A stretch of 64,000 bases of DNA from Loripinus fragilis (Eukaryota; Mollusca; Bivalvia; Lucinida; Lucinidae): contig OZ026519.1 in NCBI GenBank assembly GCA_964019695.1, forward strand, positions 27,371,213 through 27,435,212, given 5' to 3'. The translations under genes were made by a program, and so were the position numbers. Below the pieces are notes generated by a model. That model saw only the letters and a program-made list of their open reading frames with translations, was not told the DNA's origin and ran no database searches. Positions 45,215 through 57,454 of the stretch are shown one piece after another (positions within the stretch are counted from its first letter, which is position 1; every line of letters begins with the position of its first letter).

Positions 45215-45385
45215 CGCTTTGCAATGTACCTACTGGGAATTTAACATATTTTTGTCATCTGCTAATTGATTTTAAGAAAATATTTTCGAAAATCAAACAG
45301 TTTGAATCAAGCTCAGGACTGACAAAATGGGTCCAAACTATTTCCAAAGGTTACTAACAGACGACACTAGTAGTCAACGAGTTAA
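45215..45385. repeat. Dispersed hairpin repeat
   Basis: 'cagtttgaatcaagctcagg' is paired with 'gggtccaaactatttccaaa', with outer 'ctttgcaatgtacctact' and 'tagtagtcaacgagttaa'. Diverged copy. Confidence 0.55.
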
Positions 45386-45411
45386 GATCACTTTTAAATA
45401 AAAGGACGAAT

Positions 45412-45661
45412 GACAGGCCCTGAGGTTATAAAACTTTTTTCCATTCTCAACTCTGGTTAGCACGAAATTTCAACTGCTCATAAAACTAAAATACCGACAT
45501 ATGAAGAAGTTTCTTGCTTTAAATCTCTCAGATGTTGTATTTATCATACTATTAAGTGTTAAAATGTCACCAATTATTGGCATTTTAACATTTATGAGCA
45601 GGATAAATTTCGTGCTAAGCTGAGTTGAGCATGGAAAAAGTTTTATAACTTCAGGGCCTGC
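45412..45661. mobile_element. MITE with CAGGCCCTGA termini
   Basis: 'caggccctgaggttataaaa' and its inverse 'ttataacttcagggcctg' extend for about 70 bp of paired arms (including 'agcacgaaattt' and 'ctgctcataaa'). The centre contains a small 'aaaatgtcacc/ggcatttt' hairpin. The TSD is not evident, so one end may be eroded. Confidence 0.75.
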
Positions 45662-46130
45662 TCTATTGCGACCTGTTTTGATGTCAACTCACACGTTTCT
45701 CACAGTGCCAGAATTACCACAATCAAACAATTCATGTTCGGCCACCGCCCAATGGGTTAATCTGATCGAACGGCGAATCAAAAAGTTTGGCTAATTTTAT
45801 ACAAAAAACAATGTATGAGAGAGCTTATCACGGGAGATTTGGCGCCTGTAAAATTATTTCCAGCCTGCTTAACTTGACAGGCTAGCTCTATTCATACACA
45901 TTTGAATGAAGTAGTAGAACTTTCAACTACATTGTACATATTCTCTGCTGTTCTCATATTTTATTGAAACCTCAACTTGAGGTTTTCTTTAGCTCTGCTT
46001 ATCTGTGAGTCATGAGCCATTTTCTTTGTATCATCACAGTGTGCTAATTTGATTTCTTTGTTTCTCTAGGAAGATACATTGCATTAGTTAGGAAGCCTCG
46101 ATGTGAGCTAAACAAGTCTGTGTCTTAATA

Positions 46131-46470
46131 ACAGCAGAATCTAGGGCAAAGATTTGGCGCCAGTAAACTGCATTTAAGTCCTCCGGTGGCTGAGGCTGCT
46201 GTTCATTCTCTGTGGTGGTGGTTCTGTTGTTGTAGATCTATTTTTTAATGTACTTCACATTGTTTGTGTGGGTTCTGTGCTTGTCTTTGTTTTGTTATAC
46301 ATTAATTTGTGTCCATTCTTTTTTTGAAATCATCTTGAAGAGGAAAAGAAAGCTGGTTCCTTTGCTATTTTTCTTTTACAGATGTCTTGTTACTGTAAAT
46401 GTTCTGTGGGCATTCCTCACGGAGCCACTCGTTGGTCTGCAATGTGTGACTGTGATATATCCTGTTCATA
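46131..46470 (+). repeat. Dispersed repeat family E, copy 4 (longest 5' part)
   Basis: Begins 'cagcagaatctagggcaaag' and 'gatttggcgccagtaaactg', matching the inverse of the 3' part near 59,460-59,505. It then carries the 'ctgaggctgctgt' and 'gtggtggttctgttgttgt' blocks. Confidence 0.7.
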
Positions 46471-46649
46471 CTCATTACTTTATTCATACCATGGCTGAAG
46501 TAAAGATGTTGATATATACACTTAGGCGGTAAAACATGACATGATGCATAAGCGCAATCAGTCTGAGCAACTGCACAGTCTGACCTGAGTCCTCGCACTT
46601 CTTCTGGAAGTACAATATGTCATTGGTTACATGTACTCAAAATCACATA

Positions 46650-47695
46650 TACTAAAACCAACTGCTAATTGGTCACCTTACATTTTTACGCTAGTTCAGA
46701 AAGTGAAACGTAGGGTATACAAAATTCATGTTTTTTTTTTAAGTGAAGCAATACTTTGCCGAGACTCCGCATTTTATTTCATTTAAAAATGACGTGTACT
46801 TCTTGCACGGACGAAGTTAGAGAAAAAGTACCCTCATTTCAAAAAGTCACACTTTTTCTACGATATAAACCATTACACAAATTAACGTTTTTGTTTGTTT
46901 GAAGATGTTACTGGCTGGCGTGATATAAGAAAAATAAACCTCAAACGTTTTGATTCCATCCGACTCGTCGTTTTTGCTACTCAGCAACATAAAACAAACA
47001 CTTTTAGAAGGTTAATCAATGAAACTCAGCTTTAAGCTTGCAATTCATATAGATACTTTGCACTGCTCTGTATGCTTTATTATCAGCGATACGGCATTGA
47101 CATTTTCAGCGATTATTTATTATCACCAGACGTCACCATCATTCTTTGAAAATTGAAAAAAACAAAACAAAAATATAATGCTACCAAATCGATTTGTAAA
47201 CTCTAACATTGAAACCGGAAGTGCACAGCAGTCGTAAAACAATAATCGCTAAAAATGGACTAATCAAGTTCTACTGTGTTTCGCCTACAGCGTTCAAATA
47301 AAATTAAGTGCATTTAGCAATTCTACCAGGAAATACTGATGAATTTCAAAAATCTCGATTTTTTTTAAAAATGCAACATTTTGAAAATGCGTAAAAAAAT
47401 CTACCATAGGCAAAATTTCAATTGTTTCGTGTTTTTCAGTCGGACAGACCAGTTTGTAACCATCTAAACGTCAATGTTTTATAAAAAAAACTACACTCAA
47501 AACCATTTATCTTAAACTTCGATTTTTGCATTTTTAACCCAAAAAGTTTTGAAGTAAAAAAAACTGTTCAAAAAAACTGCTAAAAGTTTGCCCATTAAAA
47601 TACACATATATAGGCAAAAATTCATTTCAATTTTATTAAAGTTTGGTCAGAAATAATGAGTTTAAAAAGGGACAAATTAGAACTTGGTTTTAGTA
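46650..47695. mobile_element. Mariner-like non-autonomous element, 1,046 bp, TA TSD
   Basis: Termini 'tactaaaaccaactgctaat' and inverse 'attagaacttggttttagta' (imperfect pairing over about 30 bp), flanked by TA at 46,648-46,649 and 47,696-47,697. The interior has no transposase frame. Confidence 0.7.
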
Positions 47696-47769
47696 TAGTG
47701 AATGTTCTGAACCGACTATGCGGATGTCCAAACTGATTGGCTTCATTGTGCGAACTCTGTACCGATGAG

Positions 47770-48205
47770 TGGCAACTCTTGGCGTCTGCTTGCTAACTTT
47801 TACGAACAGTTTGAACCCTAGAGTCCGGACAAATAATGGTCAGACCTGATCTGGATTTAAATAATCGGCTAAAATTAAGTAATTGGCATGGAAAAAATCT
47901 AAACATATTAGCTGGCAAGAAAAACAATTCGAATAAGCCTATCTAACATGCACAGAGTTACAAATGGAGAGGAGATTTTCCTCTTTAACAGTTTGCATGC
48001 AAGATATTTGTTCATAACTTTTGTTTTTATTTTATTTTTTTTTACTTCAAATTTAACTTCTTTAATTATTTCTGGAACACAACCAGGGTGCCCAATGGTC
48101 CTGATCAGAACTGATATTTCTATGGGCGCTGAGCTGGGTCCAAACGGTTTGCAAATGCTATCAACAGACGACAAAACTCGCCACTAGCAAGGAAAGAGCT
48201 ATATG
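47770..48205. repeat. Two dispersed hairpin-repeat segments
   Basis: About 47,770-47,965 has 'gaacagtttgaaccctagag' and 'agacctgatctggatttaaa'. About 48,075-48,205 has 'gctgggtccaaacggtttgc' and 'tcaacagacgacaaaact'. The frames on both strands are repeat shadows. Confidence 0.55.
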
Positions 48206-50285
48206 AGAGGAATGAATAGGGCATCTTGTTTTATATCAAATTAAAGTTATTGTAACTGTGTCTTTGCAATTACGAAGCTAACATGTTAGCCCCACTTTAT
48301 AATATTAGCTTCATTGTTTTTGTTAGAAATGTCGTTTTACCGAATATATTAATAGAAATAGTTTGATTTCTATTTTGGTGACAGGCAGAAGTTTAAACAG
48401 CAGTTTAAGACAATAAGTCTTTTAAATTGAGTTATCACATGACGTCGTATCTGGGAGCGATATAACGCTATGCAATTGAATCGATAAACCACTATTATTG
48501 AATTACAAACCGTGTCGAACGCTTTTAACACTCATGTTTTAACAAGCAAAAACCCATGTATTAATCAGGCAATTCACGTGCTGTTGTAGCCTTGGTCCAG
48601 TCGTCAATATTTGGGCAATATTTTCTAATGCTAATATTCTAAAAAATACGAGAATAAAAAGATACCACACCACATCAAAGGTATCGGTTGTCCGTTATTG
48701 ATTTCGATTAATATTGACATTTTTGACCTAGAAACGGAAAATTAAAAAAAGAAGAAAAAAATGATCAGACTGCAACCCAAACTAGTGTTGTTGATGCACG
48801 GCATTTGTACTTTACATAAACGCATCCTAGGCAGTCACAAAAATTGACCTCATCAACAATAACGTGCATAAAGATGAACGTAATTTAGTGACGTTAGGAT
48901 GACGTAAGTCTTTGCTCTGAAACAGGCTTTTTCAAAACCTACGAATATTTCATGCTTTTGCGCGCTATTATAGTAATACTATAAAGAACTTTTTGAAGCA
49001 ATTTTCCAAAGTTTTCAAATGACAAAATGACTTTATGATGTAATAATAACGATCGAACATGGTTTTCTGATACACTATCATCTGCTAGATCCCTCGGGGT
49101 CGATAAAGCCCTCACCTTTCAGGCTCGAGTTTCAACACCACCCTCGGGGTCCAGCAGATGTTAATGCATAGAAAAATATGTTTGATCCCTAAAGTGGTTT
49201 ACAGATTTTCGGGAAACGTTATGGCGTCCATTATACATGTGACATTGCGTAAAAGATCGTGACGTTTGCATCCCAAAAACTGCGATTTTTGATTAAATTC
49301 AATGCCATGTGATAAATAGAATCTAACATTCGTGCTACTGTATTATTGAATTAATTAAACTCGTTCGAAGCGTCGCATTTTATCACTTTTCCCCAACTCT
49401 TTAAACATGAGCACCCATGTAAGATCCTCAAAATATGTGTCAATAATTTAGTACGAGAATGTTCAAACCAACAAAACAATGACAAAAAAACCCTGCAATA
49501 ATTCAAAGAGTTTAATGCTTAAACTGCATTGAACGATGCACAAACAATGCAACCCTTTTATTGACCAAAAGATGACTAGCTATCCTGTAAAAAAACAAAA
49601 TAATCCATAAATGACTGTTGGACAAGCTACCACTCTTCACTTTTGATAGTAATAACACCTGGAAAATAACTTGTCCAGCTTGAGAAAATAAGAGACAAAA
49701 AGTTATATAAGGTATTTAGTGAAGTACACTTTGTGGAACCAGATAAGAATGTTCCTGTATACTGTTTATCATAAAGGCTACTTTTAACATTTTTGTAGTC
49801 GACCAAAAAGGCGAATTTTGGGCTGATTTACGTTTATTTTGAAGAATGGCATGCCATTATGTTAAACTCTGCTTTAAAGGCATGTGATAGTATACTGCTA
49901 CAAGCGCTGCAAATCAAGCCACAAACGGCTTCCAGTGAGTGTTAACATACTCATAAAATGTCCAGGTACCTCAAAATATACTACCATCCAAACTTGCTAC
50001 TGGTGAAATTTCAACTTTATAGCTCGTCTCTGTAGCTGAGTAGACTGGTTTAGGTAGTTCTTTTTTCGGAAACCCGCAAGACAGATTTTGGTGCGCCGAG
50101 ACCCGTTTTATCTTTGTTTTTGGTCAGACAGTAAACATATTAACGAACAATTTAACACATAAATGGTGAGTCATTTCCATCATGAATATTCATGTTAAGC
50201 TCTGCCCAATATATAAACTTTCACGATTTTATACAGAACAAAGTTACTTGTCAGGTCCAGTAGTGTAGGACCATATCTAATCGTA
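48206..50285. other. Non-coding stretch
   Basis: No gene seen. 48,590-48,780 is a direct repeat of 42,070-42,240. A short inverted repeat around 49,078-49,161 ('catctgctagatccc' and 'ggggtccagcagatg') encloses 'cctcacctttcaggctcgag'. Confidence 0.5.
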
Positions 50286-50289
50286 TTTT

Positions 50290-50590
50290 CAAAAGCAAAG
50301 TAGGAAAGGGGGCACAGATCAGGAATCAATACAATCAAGTACCACACCTGACCCGGGATACCACATAGGAAAGTGAGAAAAACACAATTAAACATCACAA
50401 ACGAGAGCCAAGAGGTCAGCCCTTTCACAGCAGGTAACCACAAGGCAGCAATGATCGCACGCGAAAACATAACAAACACAAGACATAAAACACAAATGAT
50501 CCATAAAAGAAGTACCGCCTTGGAACGGCCAAACCGAGAAGACCCTGATCAGATAGCTCTTGCTAGAGCTGCCTGATCTGGGCCTGCTCT
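50290..50590 (-). repeat. Dispersed repeat family D, copy 2
   Basis: 'cagatcaggaatcaatacaa', 'gacccgggataccaca', 'ccaagaggtcagccctttca' and 'gcctgatctgggcctgctct' match the family. Strand follows copy 1. Confidence 0.7.
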
Positions 50591-50927
50591 GTTAACAAAA
50601 ATGTTAAAATATCCTATCATCTAAGTATTGTATATATGTATGTATAATGTACATTACCTAACTAAAATATTGTTTAAACCAAAAGTATTAAATAGTGTTT
50701 CTATAAGGTAAAGTGTTAAATACTAGAAATTCATAGACTGCTTCTTTTATTCCCTTAGGTTAGGAAAATTAGAAATGTAATAATCATATCCAAAATAGAA
50801 TTAATTAGTACATTTAGCATCTCATTCCTACAGAGAGGGAACAAGATATTTGATTTCACATTTTGATGTAGAAACAACAACTTGCAGGATTTTACACATT
50901 TACACGCACTGTCAGGAGAATATAGAG

Positions 50928-51230
50928 AATACTAGGTGAGTATCTTTCGATATCAAGTTTTCCAAACGCGTGGCTTATCGTGAGGCTTGCGATTCAACAA
51001 GCGTTCTCAAAGCTGAGCCTGATAAATTTTATATCAAAAGTTGCAAACCTGCTATTATATTTACTTACCCATTGGTGCGATAATGACATATTCATTGATT
51101 TTCGCAACGTCATGTTCACCTGATACAGATGTATACAGTGAGATAGACAATGATTGTCAGGTCAACATGCAACGATGCAAGTATATATAAATATATATGA
51201 AAGGTAACTGATACTGAACACTATAAAGAT
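50928..51230. repeat. About 300-bp dispersed repeat, copy 1
   Basis: 'agagaatactaggtgagta', 'gatatcaagtttt', 'caacgtcatgttcacctgat', 'gaaaggtaactgata' also occur in the same order at 51,855-52,195. Inverted sub-blocks with 'gcgttctcaaa' could form hairpins. No coding. Confidence 0.7.
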
Positions 51231-51854
51231 TCTCTATTGCCTAGCGACGCACTTTTAGAGCTTGTTCTTAAAGGTGGTGGAACAAAATGTAATCTAATCA
51301 GTGCTGTATTTCGAAGCAACATGTTCATGCATAGAACAATTTGAAGAAGATATAAAATGGATAAGAAGATACAACCACAGACAATCTTTCTCTCCAAACA
51401 CTGTCATAGATACTTAAGACTACTTAAGCAATGTGTTGAGGATGAGTGAATGCAGAGAAAAGAATACGCCTTGTAGTTCATATAACATTATTTAGGCTTT
51501 TTTGTGACATGCTACATTTGATCTGTCGCTAAACACTCACTCAGCTTAAATCTTGTCAAATTTCTATTTGCCTAAATTCAATGCGTTTGTTGTATTATTT
51601 TGAATAAATCAGCGCATGCAATTTAAGTACTTACTGCATCTGCGCAAAAGTCTCCTCATTTTGCCCATGTAGACCTAATCGACAATGTTAGAGGTATTAA
51701 TTTTAGTGTAATTATCGATTCCTGATCTTTTCACCCTTACTTACTTTTATGAATGCGAGCAGTGAAGGCAATTGTTAGTCTTAGTGCTTGAGCCTTCGTT
51801 GTTAGACAATGCTATAGTGGCAAAATCTCATGAGCTGGCTCACTAATGATTATA

Positions 51855-52195
51855 TAGAGAATACTAGGCGAGTGTATTTTGATATCAAGTTTACCAGGCC
51901 AGGCTTTGAGAACGCTTTTTGACATCGCATGGCTTGCCAAGCAATTCAAGATGCGTTCTCAAAAGAAGCAAACCTGGTTTTCTATTTATCAGATTACCCA
52001 TTGTTTCACCATTCAAACTAGCGATTATGACGAAATTTTTGATTTTGTATTGATCCAGTGTCATTAGCGAGGTCATTTAAAAAGTGCAACGTCATCATGA
52101 CCTGATAAAATCACATGCTGTGAGATATATAACGTTTATCAGGCAACGTGCAACAATGCAGTTAATATGAAAGGTAACTGATAAACACTGCTATA
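51855..52195. repeat. About 300-bp dispersed repeat, copy 2
   Basis: Second copy of the 50,928 repeat in the same orientation. It has an internal 'tttgagaacgcttt/agatgcgttctcaaaa' hairpin. The 60-codon frames on both strands reflect this palindrome. Confidence 0.7.
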
Positions 52196-52683
52196 TGTAC
52201 TTTGAATTATCATATTGAACAATTTTAGTCGTTACCAGTTTACCTGTACGTTTATCTTCTCTTGAATATTGGACACTCTCGCTACTTCCCTGATAAACTG
52301 TGTCAACAATTGCACAGAAGAGTGTATAAAGCTTTAAATAAATGATAAATAATTACTGTAACTTATAAGTAAGTTGCCAATATTGTACAAGTTATCACAA
52401 GATCATTTAAACTATCATAGTTTATATATAACTTTACAATAATATAAACAAATCTGAAACAATTAATTATATCAAATTGTTCATCATTTAACTGGTAAAC
52501 TCACAGCGCCAATCTCTCGCCATCACCTTATTAAGACATTCTTCCATAGCAAAATACAGGGTTGATTAAGCTATAAAGTAGTTTCAACGTATTTTTAAAC
52601 ACTTTTTGCACGCGCATAATCAAGCCTACTGTTCACATGACATTTTGACTGTACAGTGTGTCTGGATATTTTTTCTGTGCTTT
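52196..52683. other. AT-rich non-coding stretch
   Basis: Nothing recognised before the Tc1 remnant. Confidence 0.4.
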
Positions 52684-52973
52684 CTGACATCTGTTGATGT
52701 GCAAAACCATGCTACTCCAACACTACAGCACGCTTGTTCAGAGACTAAACCAAAATTCAGAACACTGTTACACTATCATGTCCAACTAGAAGTCCTGATC
52801 TGATACTGAATGAAAACGTTTGGGACATTTTAAGGCGTAACGTCATGTGCCATTACGATGTTAGAACACGTCCTCAAATAATTGCTGCGTTGCATCATGA
52901 ATTCGCAGCAATGTCCCAGAATGACATTAGAATCATGATTAGTTTAATGCGTTGCCAGTGCACTGCCTGTACG
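52684..52973 (+). pseudogene. Tc1/mariner-type transposase remnant (C-terminal part)
   Basis: Frame 52,794-52,973 reads 'PDLILNENVWDILRR' and then 'RTRPQIIAALHHEFAAMSQN', matching the conserved end of Tc1-family DDE transposases (the PDLNPIENVWD region with the third catalytic acidic residue position, followed by the 'aL..eW..i' helix). The preceding part ('NHATPTLQHACSE') is in another frame and resembles the DNA.PH segment. It is frameshifted, with stops around it, so it is dead. Confidence 0.75.
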
Positions 52974-53410
52974 TGGTATAACCGTAGCTATATCGCTAAT
53001 TAAACCGTCTGTGATCTTTTTAAATTGACCCCTACCCTGTACTTTTACAATTTATAAAAATGTATTGAATCCAAATGTGTGAAATTCATAGGATACACTG
53101 TTCAATTATAACAATTAAGATCAGCATAACTAGAATAGTTACTGAATTTAGTGTTATTTTCAAGAAAATTGGGAATGTAAGTATTTGTATGTGTTTCGTT
53201 TTCTGCCCGATATATTAACATACATATTATTACAGACCCTGAACCCTCCACAATAAACGAAATGAGCCGTCATCTATCTTAATTGTAAAAAAAAAGATTT
53301 TTTTAAAACACCATTATTTAATCTAACTTCTTCAGACTTCGCAAAATATTCAAATCGTCAGTCAAAATATATCAAACAATAGTGTTCTCAGTGATGCCAT
53401 AGTCAGTTCA

Positions 53411-53764
53411 TTATTATTAGTATAATATATACACACATATTAAGCCAATATATTTTTAATAAAATGTTTTAAAGAGTATGAGTATTTTAATAGCTTATGG
53501 TGCCTTTTTATTCCATAACATGTCTTGAAAACAAATCAAACACCAGCATTTATAATTTAGGCTGTGACATCAGATTACATAAAATGCTGTTAGATTTTTT
53601 CATTATTATTAGTATAATATATACACACATATTAAGCCAATATATTTTATTAAATGTTTTAAAGAGTATGAGTAATTCAATAGCTTATGGTGCCTTTTTA
53701 TTCCATAACATGTCTTGAAAACAAATCAAACACCAGCATTTATAATTTAGGCTGTGACATCAGA
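53411..53764. repeat. 192-bp tandem duplication
   Basis: 53,411-53,576 and 53,603-53,764 are nearly identical ('ttattattagtataatatat' through 'ggctgtgacatcagatt'). The second copy runs straight into a 'TTTCCAACAATGTGG' MITE, while the first contains only the first bases of that MITE. The duplication therefore postdates MITE insertion and has a breakpoint within it. Confidence 0.8.
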
Positions 53765-53985
53765 TTTCCAACAATGTGGTATGTGCGACCAGTGAAGGCT
53801 CAGACCAGCCTGCGCATACGCGCAGTCTGATCAGAGCCTTTGCCTGTCGTTGAATAGTCTATGATGTTAAGCTACTGACTGAACATCATTTGGAGTTTCT
53901 ATGCTTAACAGGAGGTTGCACAGGTTCATCTTAGTCTACACCTGTCAAATTGCCACATTGTTTAAAATCACATGTCGCAGCTCGA
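53757..53985. mobile_element. MITE with 'TTTCCAACAATGTGG' termini, copy 3
   Basis: Left 'ctgtgacatcagatttccaa', centre 'ctgcgcatacgcgcagtctg', right 'ccacattgtttaaaatcaca' followed by 'tgtcgcagctc'. Located just 3' of the channel gene. Confidence 0.75.
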
Positions 53986-54029
53986 ATGAGAAAATGCTTA
54001 GCAAGTCGTTGATCATAAACCATTTCAAA

Positions 54030-54293
54030 TTATGTATTGGACACAGCGTTAGGGTCTATATTCGAATCCATTTCATTATAAAACGTAGTTTTTAGTTTTT
54101 CTTGTGTTGGAAAGATCGAATCTTTTCTAAGTTCATGTTGAGGGATAGTCTTAACCAAATTTGTAGTGACCTTTGCCCTAGACAGGAATAAAACTATTTC
54201 AAGAATAAGCTGAAGGACCTCGACGAAACTTAACACTGATGCTCCCATGAACAATCCCATAGCGCCTCCTATGTCCGACAGAAAGCGAACACC
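54030..54293 (-). CDS. DEG/ENaC/ASIC-family sodium channel, last exon (TM2 and C-terminus)
   Basis: On the - strand a good acceptor (TTTTCAG) precedes 54,293. The phase 0 exon encodes GVRFLSDIGGAMGLFMGASV followed by LSFVEVLQLILEIVLFLSRAK, then a cytoplasmic tail of about 45 residues to a stop at 54,030. 'GGAMGLFMGAS' is the family hallmark preceding and entering TM2, with the G-A-S (G-x-S) selectivity-filter triplet. The phase joins exactly to the exon at 57,373-57,454. These trimeric plasma-membrane cation channels are gated by protons, peptides, bile acids or force depending on the member. The sub-type (ASIC, FaNaC, pickpocket-like) cannot be settled from two exons. Confidence 0.9.
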   Translation of the reverse strand, partial: GVRFLSDIGGAMGLFMGASVLSFVEVLQLILEIVLFLSRAKVTTNLVKTIPQHELRKDSIFPTQEKLKTTFYNEMDSNIDPNAVSNT

Positions 54294-57200
54294 CTGAAAA
54301 GTAAGCAATATTGCGTCATTTAATGGCATCAATCACAAAGATGACAAGCAAATAATCAGAATATACTGCTTATCAGCACAGTCCTAGTGGTACTTTATTG
54401 TATCGATTCCTGATCTTTGCACCCTTACTTACTTTGAAATAAAGATCCTAGCCAGACAGTGCATACAGGTTTGGTCATTTTAACAGTAAACGCTTATATA
54501 CATGGCATCAAAAATGAAGCACCGCCTAAATATTATCCGAAAAAAAAGAACAGTGAAGCTTTTCAAGTATAAATTAATAGTTGTTGTATCTATAAAATTA
54601 GATAAAGAGGTGCAAATGAACAGCAAATTATGATTCGTTTATCATAAAGGTTAACGACCAGGCATGGCAAATGCACACTTGCCACTAAAAGTGTTCATAT
54701 TCTCTACCCTATTGTGGCATTTCCGTTACGCTACTAGATAAAACTTGTAGTATCATAATATTATGATTACAAAATCCAAAACATGTTTTGTCTGTAAATT
54801 GCAGATGCATATCTCTGATGAAGGTGTAGAGAATGCCATAATATATAGTGAAGATACAAACATATAAACATGTGATTAAATGTCTCTGTACCCTATTTCA
54901 ACACTAGTCTGAAAAATAGGCCTAGCTAATTTTTATGTTAATTTGAATTTAAGGGATGCACTTTGGAGTCAGCTTTGGCACTTTTAAGGGTATACCCCAA
55001 ATAGGGTTTTGTGTTATAAACTGAATAATCGATTCCTGATCTTTGCACTTTTTATTTATTGTTGTATACAGGACACTGTTGAACTTTAGCAAAAGTATCA
55101 TATGACATTATGATACAGTTGATATACCACGAAAGGCGGTGAGTAATAATATTGCAAATTGATTGTTCGTTTCAAGAAAATCCTATTTGAAAACCTGCTC
55201 TGAAATAATGTTCTGGTCATGCTGTATCAAAATCGTTAATAATTTTCGTTAAACAATACATTTGTAGATAGCGTTAGTTTTCTAAACAGGTCAAGCCATA
55301 CAATAGCTTTGCTCACACCGTTCTCCACGTAATAGCTCATGAACCATATAAAAGACATACGTCTTATAATTACCCTGTCATACGCCAGAGATATCATATA
55401 GCTGCGTTTATTCTGATACAAATAAGTTTAAATATACTGATGACATTCATTTCTGAGTGGCCCTGTTTGTTAACGTATCTTAAACCATTAGCTTATTATG
55501 TTAAACATATAAAGCAAGCATAATTTATAGACTAGTTTTAAAAAAGTATTTGCAAGATGTGCCCATACCAGTACATTCAGAAACACGTATGCAAGTCATA
55601 GTCAACCTTCGATCACCATTTTAACAAGCATATTATTAGTCTTTGGCTTGCCCCGCTGAGTCTCAACTAGTGGCTTTCTTAAGAACTAGAGCTTTGCAAG
55701 AAAGGTAAGTGAGTATGATATTGAAATAGCCCAATCGTACACTGCAGTCCATCCCACGGATCCCTAAGGAAGAGCCACAGAACATCAAACACAAGTAGTT
55801 ACAAGACACCAGGAAGATAACCAAAGTAAATCAACCAACGCTCCCTTCCCCATCACGATAGTTGCAAAATTTAAGCAAGTATGATAAAAAAAAATACCAA
55901 ATCCAAACACTGCAGACCAACACAAGGCACCATGGGGGAAGAGCAACAGAACACTAACTGTCGTCTCAAGACATCAGGAAGACAATTAAAGCAAGGAAAC
56001 CAGGTATCTCTTCCTCGTCAAGGTGATTGCAAAACTAGAAAGGATAACAAAACAAGGACCAACATAGAACCCACACAAACAATGTGGGGTCCAATGTATC
56101 AACAACAACGGAACCACCGCCTAAGAAAAGACAGCAACCTAACCCATGGGGCCGATTAGGTGCATTTTACTGGCATAAAGTCTTTGCCCCAGATGGACTA
56201 GAATGGACGTAAAGCACAGCACAATAAACACGTAAACACACACACATAATCCCAACATTGGGTAAAATTGATTTGATTGTTTCCATGTGATGATACGTTG
56301 AATAAGTTAGGAAGAACCCATGTAAGCTTTACGTTGTTGTGTTTTTACATCAACCTAATCTAGCGCGAAGTTTCGAGCCATAAGATAAACTAATCACTTC
56401 AGTGGCCGCGGCTCCTGCCCATACTAAGGCGGATATTTTGTTTTTCGAATGTTGGTTGCTTTATGTTGCTTCCAATGTTTTGGTGGCTACAGTGTATTGT
56501 ATTTGTTTTGTGACACAGTTTATAATGTCTATTGAGCTTGCAGTCATCTTGCTGAAAACGACAAAATTAAATGCTGTGTTTTCTGTCGTGAAATTGTCAA
56601 GTCTTCTGTGTTTCTTCCAGTGCATTAGGTTGTCCTGTAGAATTTGATTAAGGCATTTCCTGGTCATTTTTGATTGCTTTTTCTTCACCTTGACCCAGTT
56701 TCCCATTAACGTTATATTTTGTAAAAACATTATTGACGTTTACCTTTTAACAGATCATTGTGGAGAACATATAAATGTACCACAACCTCTAATTAATGAC
56801 CTTTGTGTCTTTCTACTTTCAAATAATGCTGCAGAACGTAAAGATGAGCCTGTCAAATATTTTATTCTAAATATAAAAAATGTCTGAAACCTTTTTTCAG
56901 AACTGTATATCATATTGTAAATAAAGTCACACTTCAAAACCTTTTGCTGATCTATACTTGTATATGAAAAAAGGAAGCATATTGGCTTATTTACAGTCAA
57001 AAGTATTTAACTGCATTTTACACTCTTAAATCGTGTGCAGGATTACTTATAAGACAGATTGAACCAGATATTGCTATATAAACAAATACACATTCTTTGA
57101 TTGTAAAACACAGTTGTGAAATAAATACAAATACTTACTTTTTAGACCTTCAACCGTTAGAGTTACAAATTACAATTTTTAGATTAGTTATATTACACCC

Positions 57201-57372
57201 TATTTATCTCCCTTAACCCCTAGTTAGAATATCATCAAATATGTTTTCGATAAATGTATATGTATGTTCATTCATAGTCGCAACAAATACTGCACAAATC
57301 ACAGTATGACAATTTGACTTCTCACAAATGACTTTTAGGGAGATTTCAGGCTTTAACAGGACATCTCCTTAC
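54294..57372 (-). other. Intron of the DEG/ENaC gene with family D/E repeats
   Basis: Spans the GTAAGG donor after 57,373 to the acceptor at 54,294. Includes 'cgattcctgatctttgc' fragments (54,400 and 55,025) and two family E units (55,680-56,250). The 100-residue frame crossing 54,294 begins in this intron, so its first 13 codons are not exon. Frames at 56,402-57,000 have no recognised domain. Confidence 0.6.
55680..56250 (-). repeat. Dispersed repeat family E, two units in tandem
   Basis: First unit about 55,680-55,872 ('ggaagagccacagaacatca', 'ccttccccatcacgatagtt'), second about 55,873-56,250 ('gggggaagagcaacagaaca', 'ggaaccaccgcctaagaaaa', 'catggggccgattaggtgca'). Confidence 0.7.
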
Positions 57373-57454
57373 CTCGTATAAGGGCTCCTGTGTAATACTC
57401 TCGTAGTTCAAGTCCTCGAAGTAGACCATCAGTCTAAGGAAATTATATCTGTAT
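57373..57454 (-). CDS. DEG/ENaC/ASIC-family channel, penultimate exon
   Basis: Bounded by an acceptor (ATTTTAG before 57,454) and a GTAAGG donor (after 57,373). It encodes, after one leading base, YRYNFLRLMVYFEDLNYESI followed by TQEPLYE. This matches the conserved segment just before TM2 in DEG/ENaC channels (the 'vyFe.LnYEti.q...Y' motif). It ends in phase 0 and reads directly into 'GVRFLSDIGG' of the next exon. The exon start needs two bases from an upstream exon. Confidence 0.88.

Noticed and set aside
56402..57000. Frames on both strands with hydrophobic or charged stretches
   Set aside because: They lie in the channel intron and have no recognisable motif or exon boundaries.
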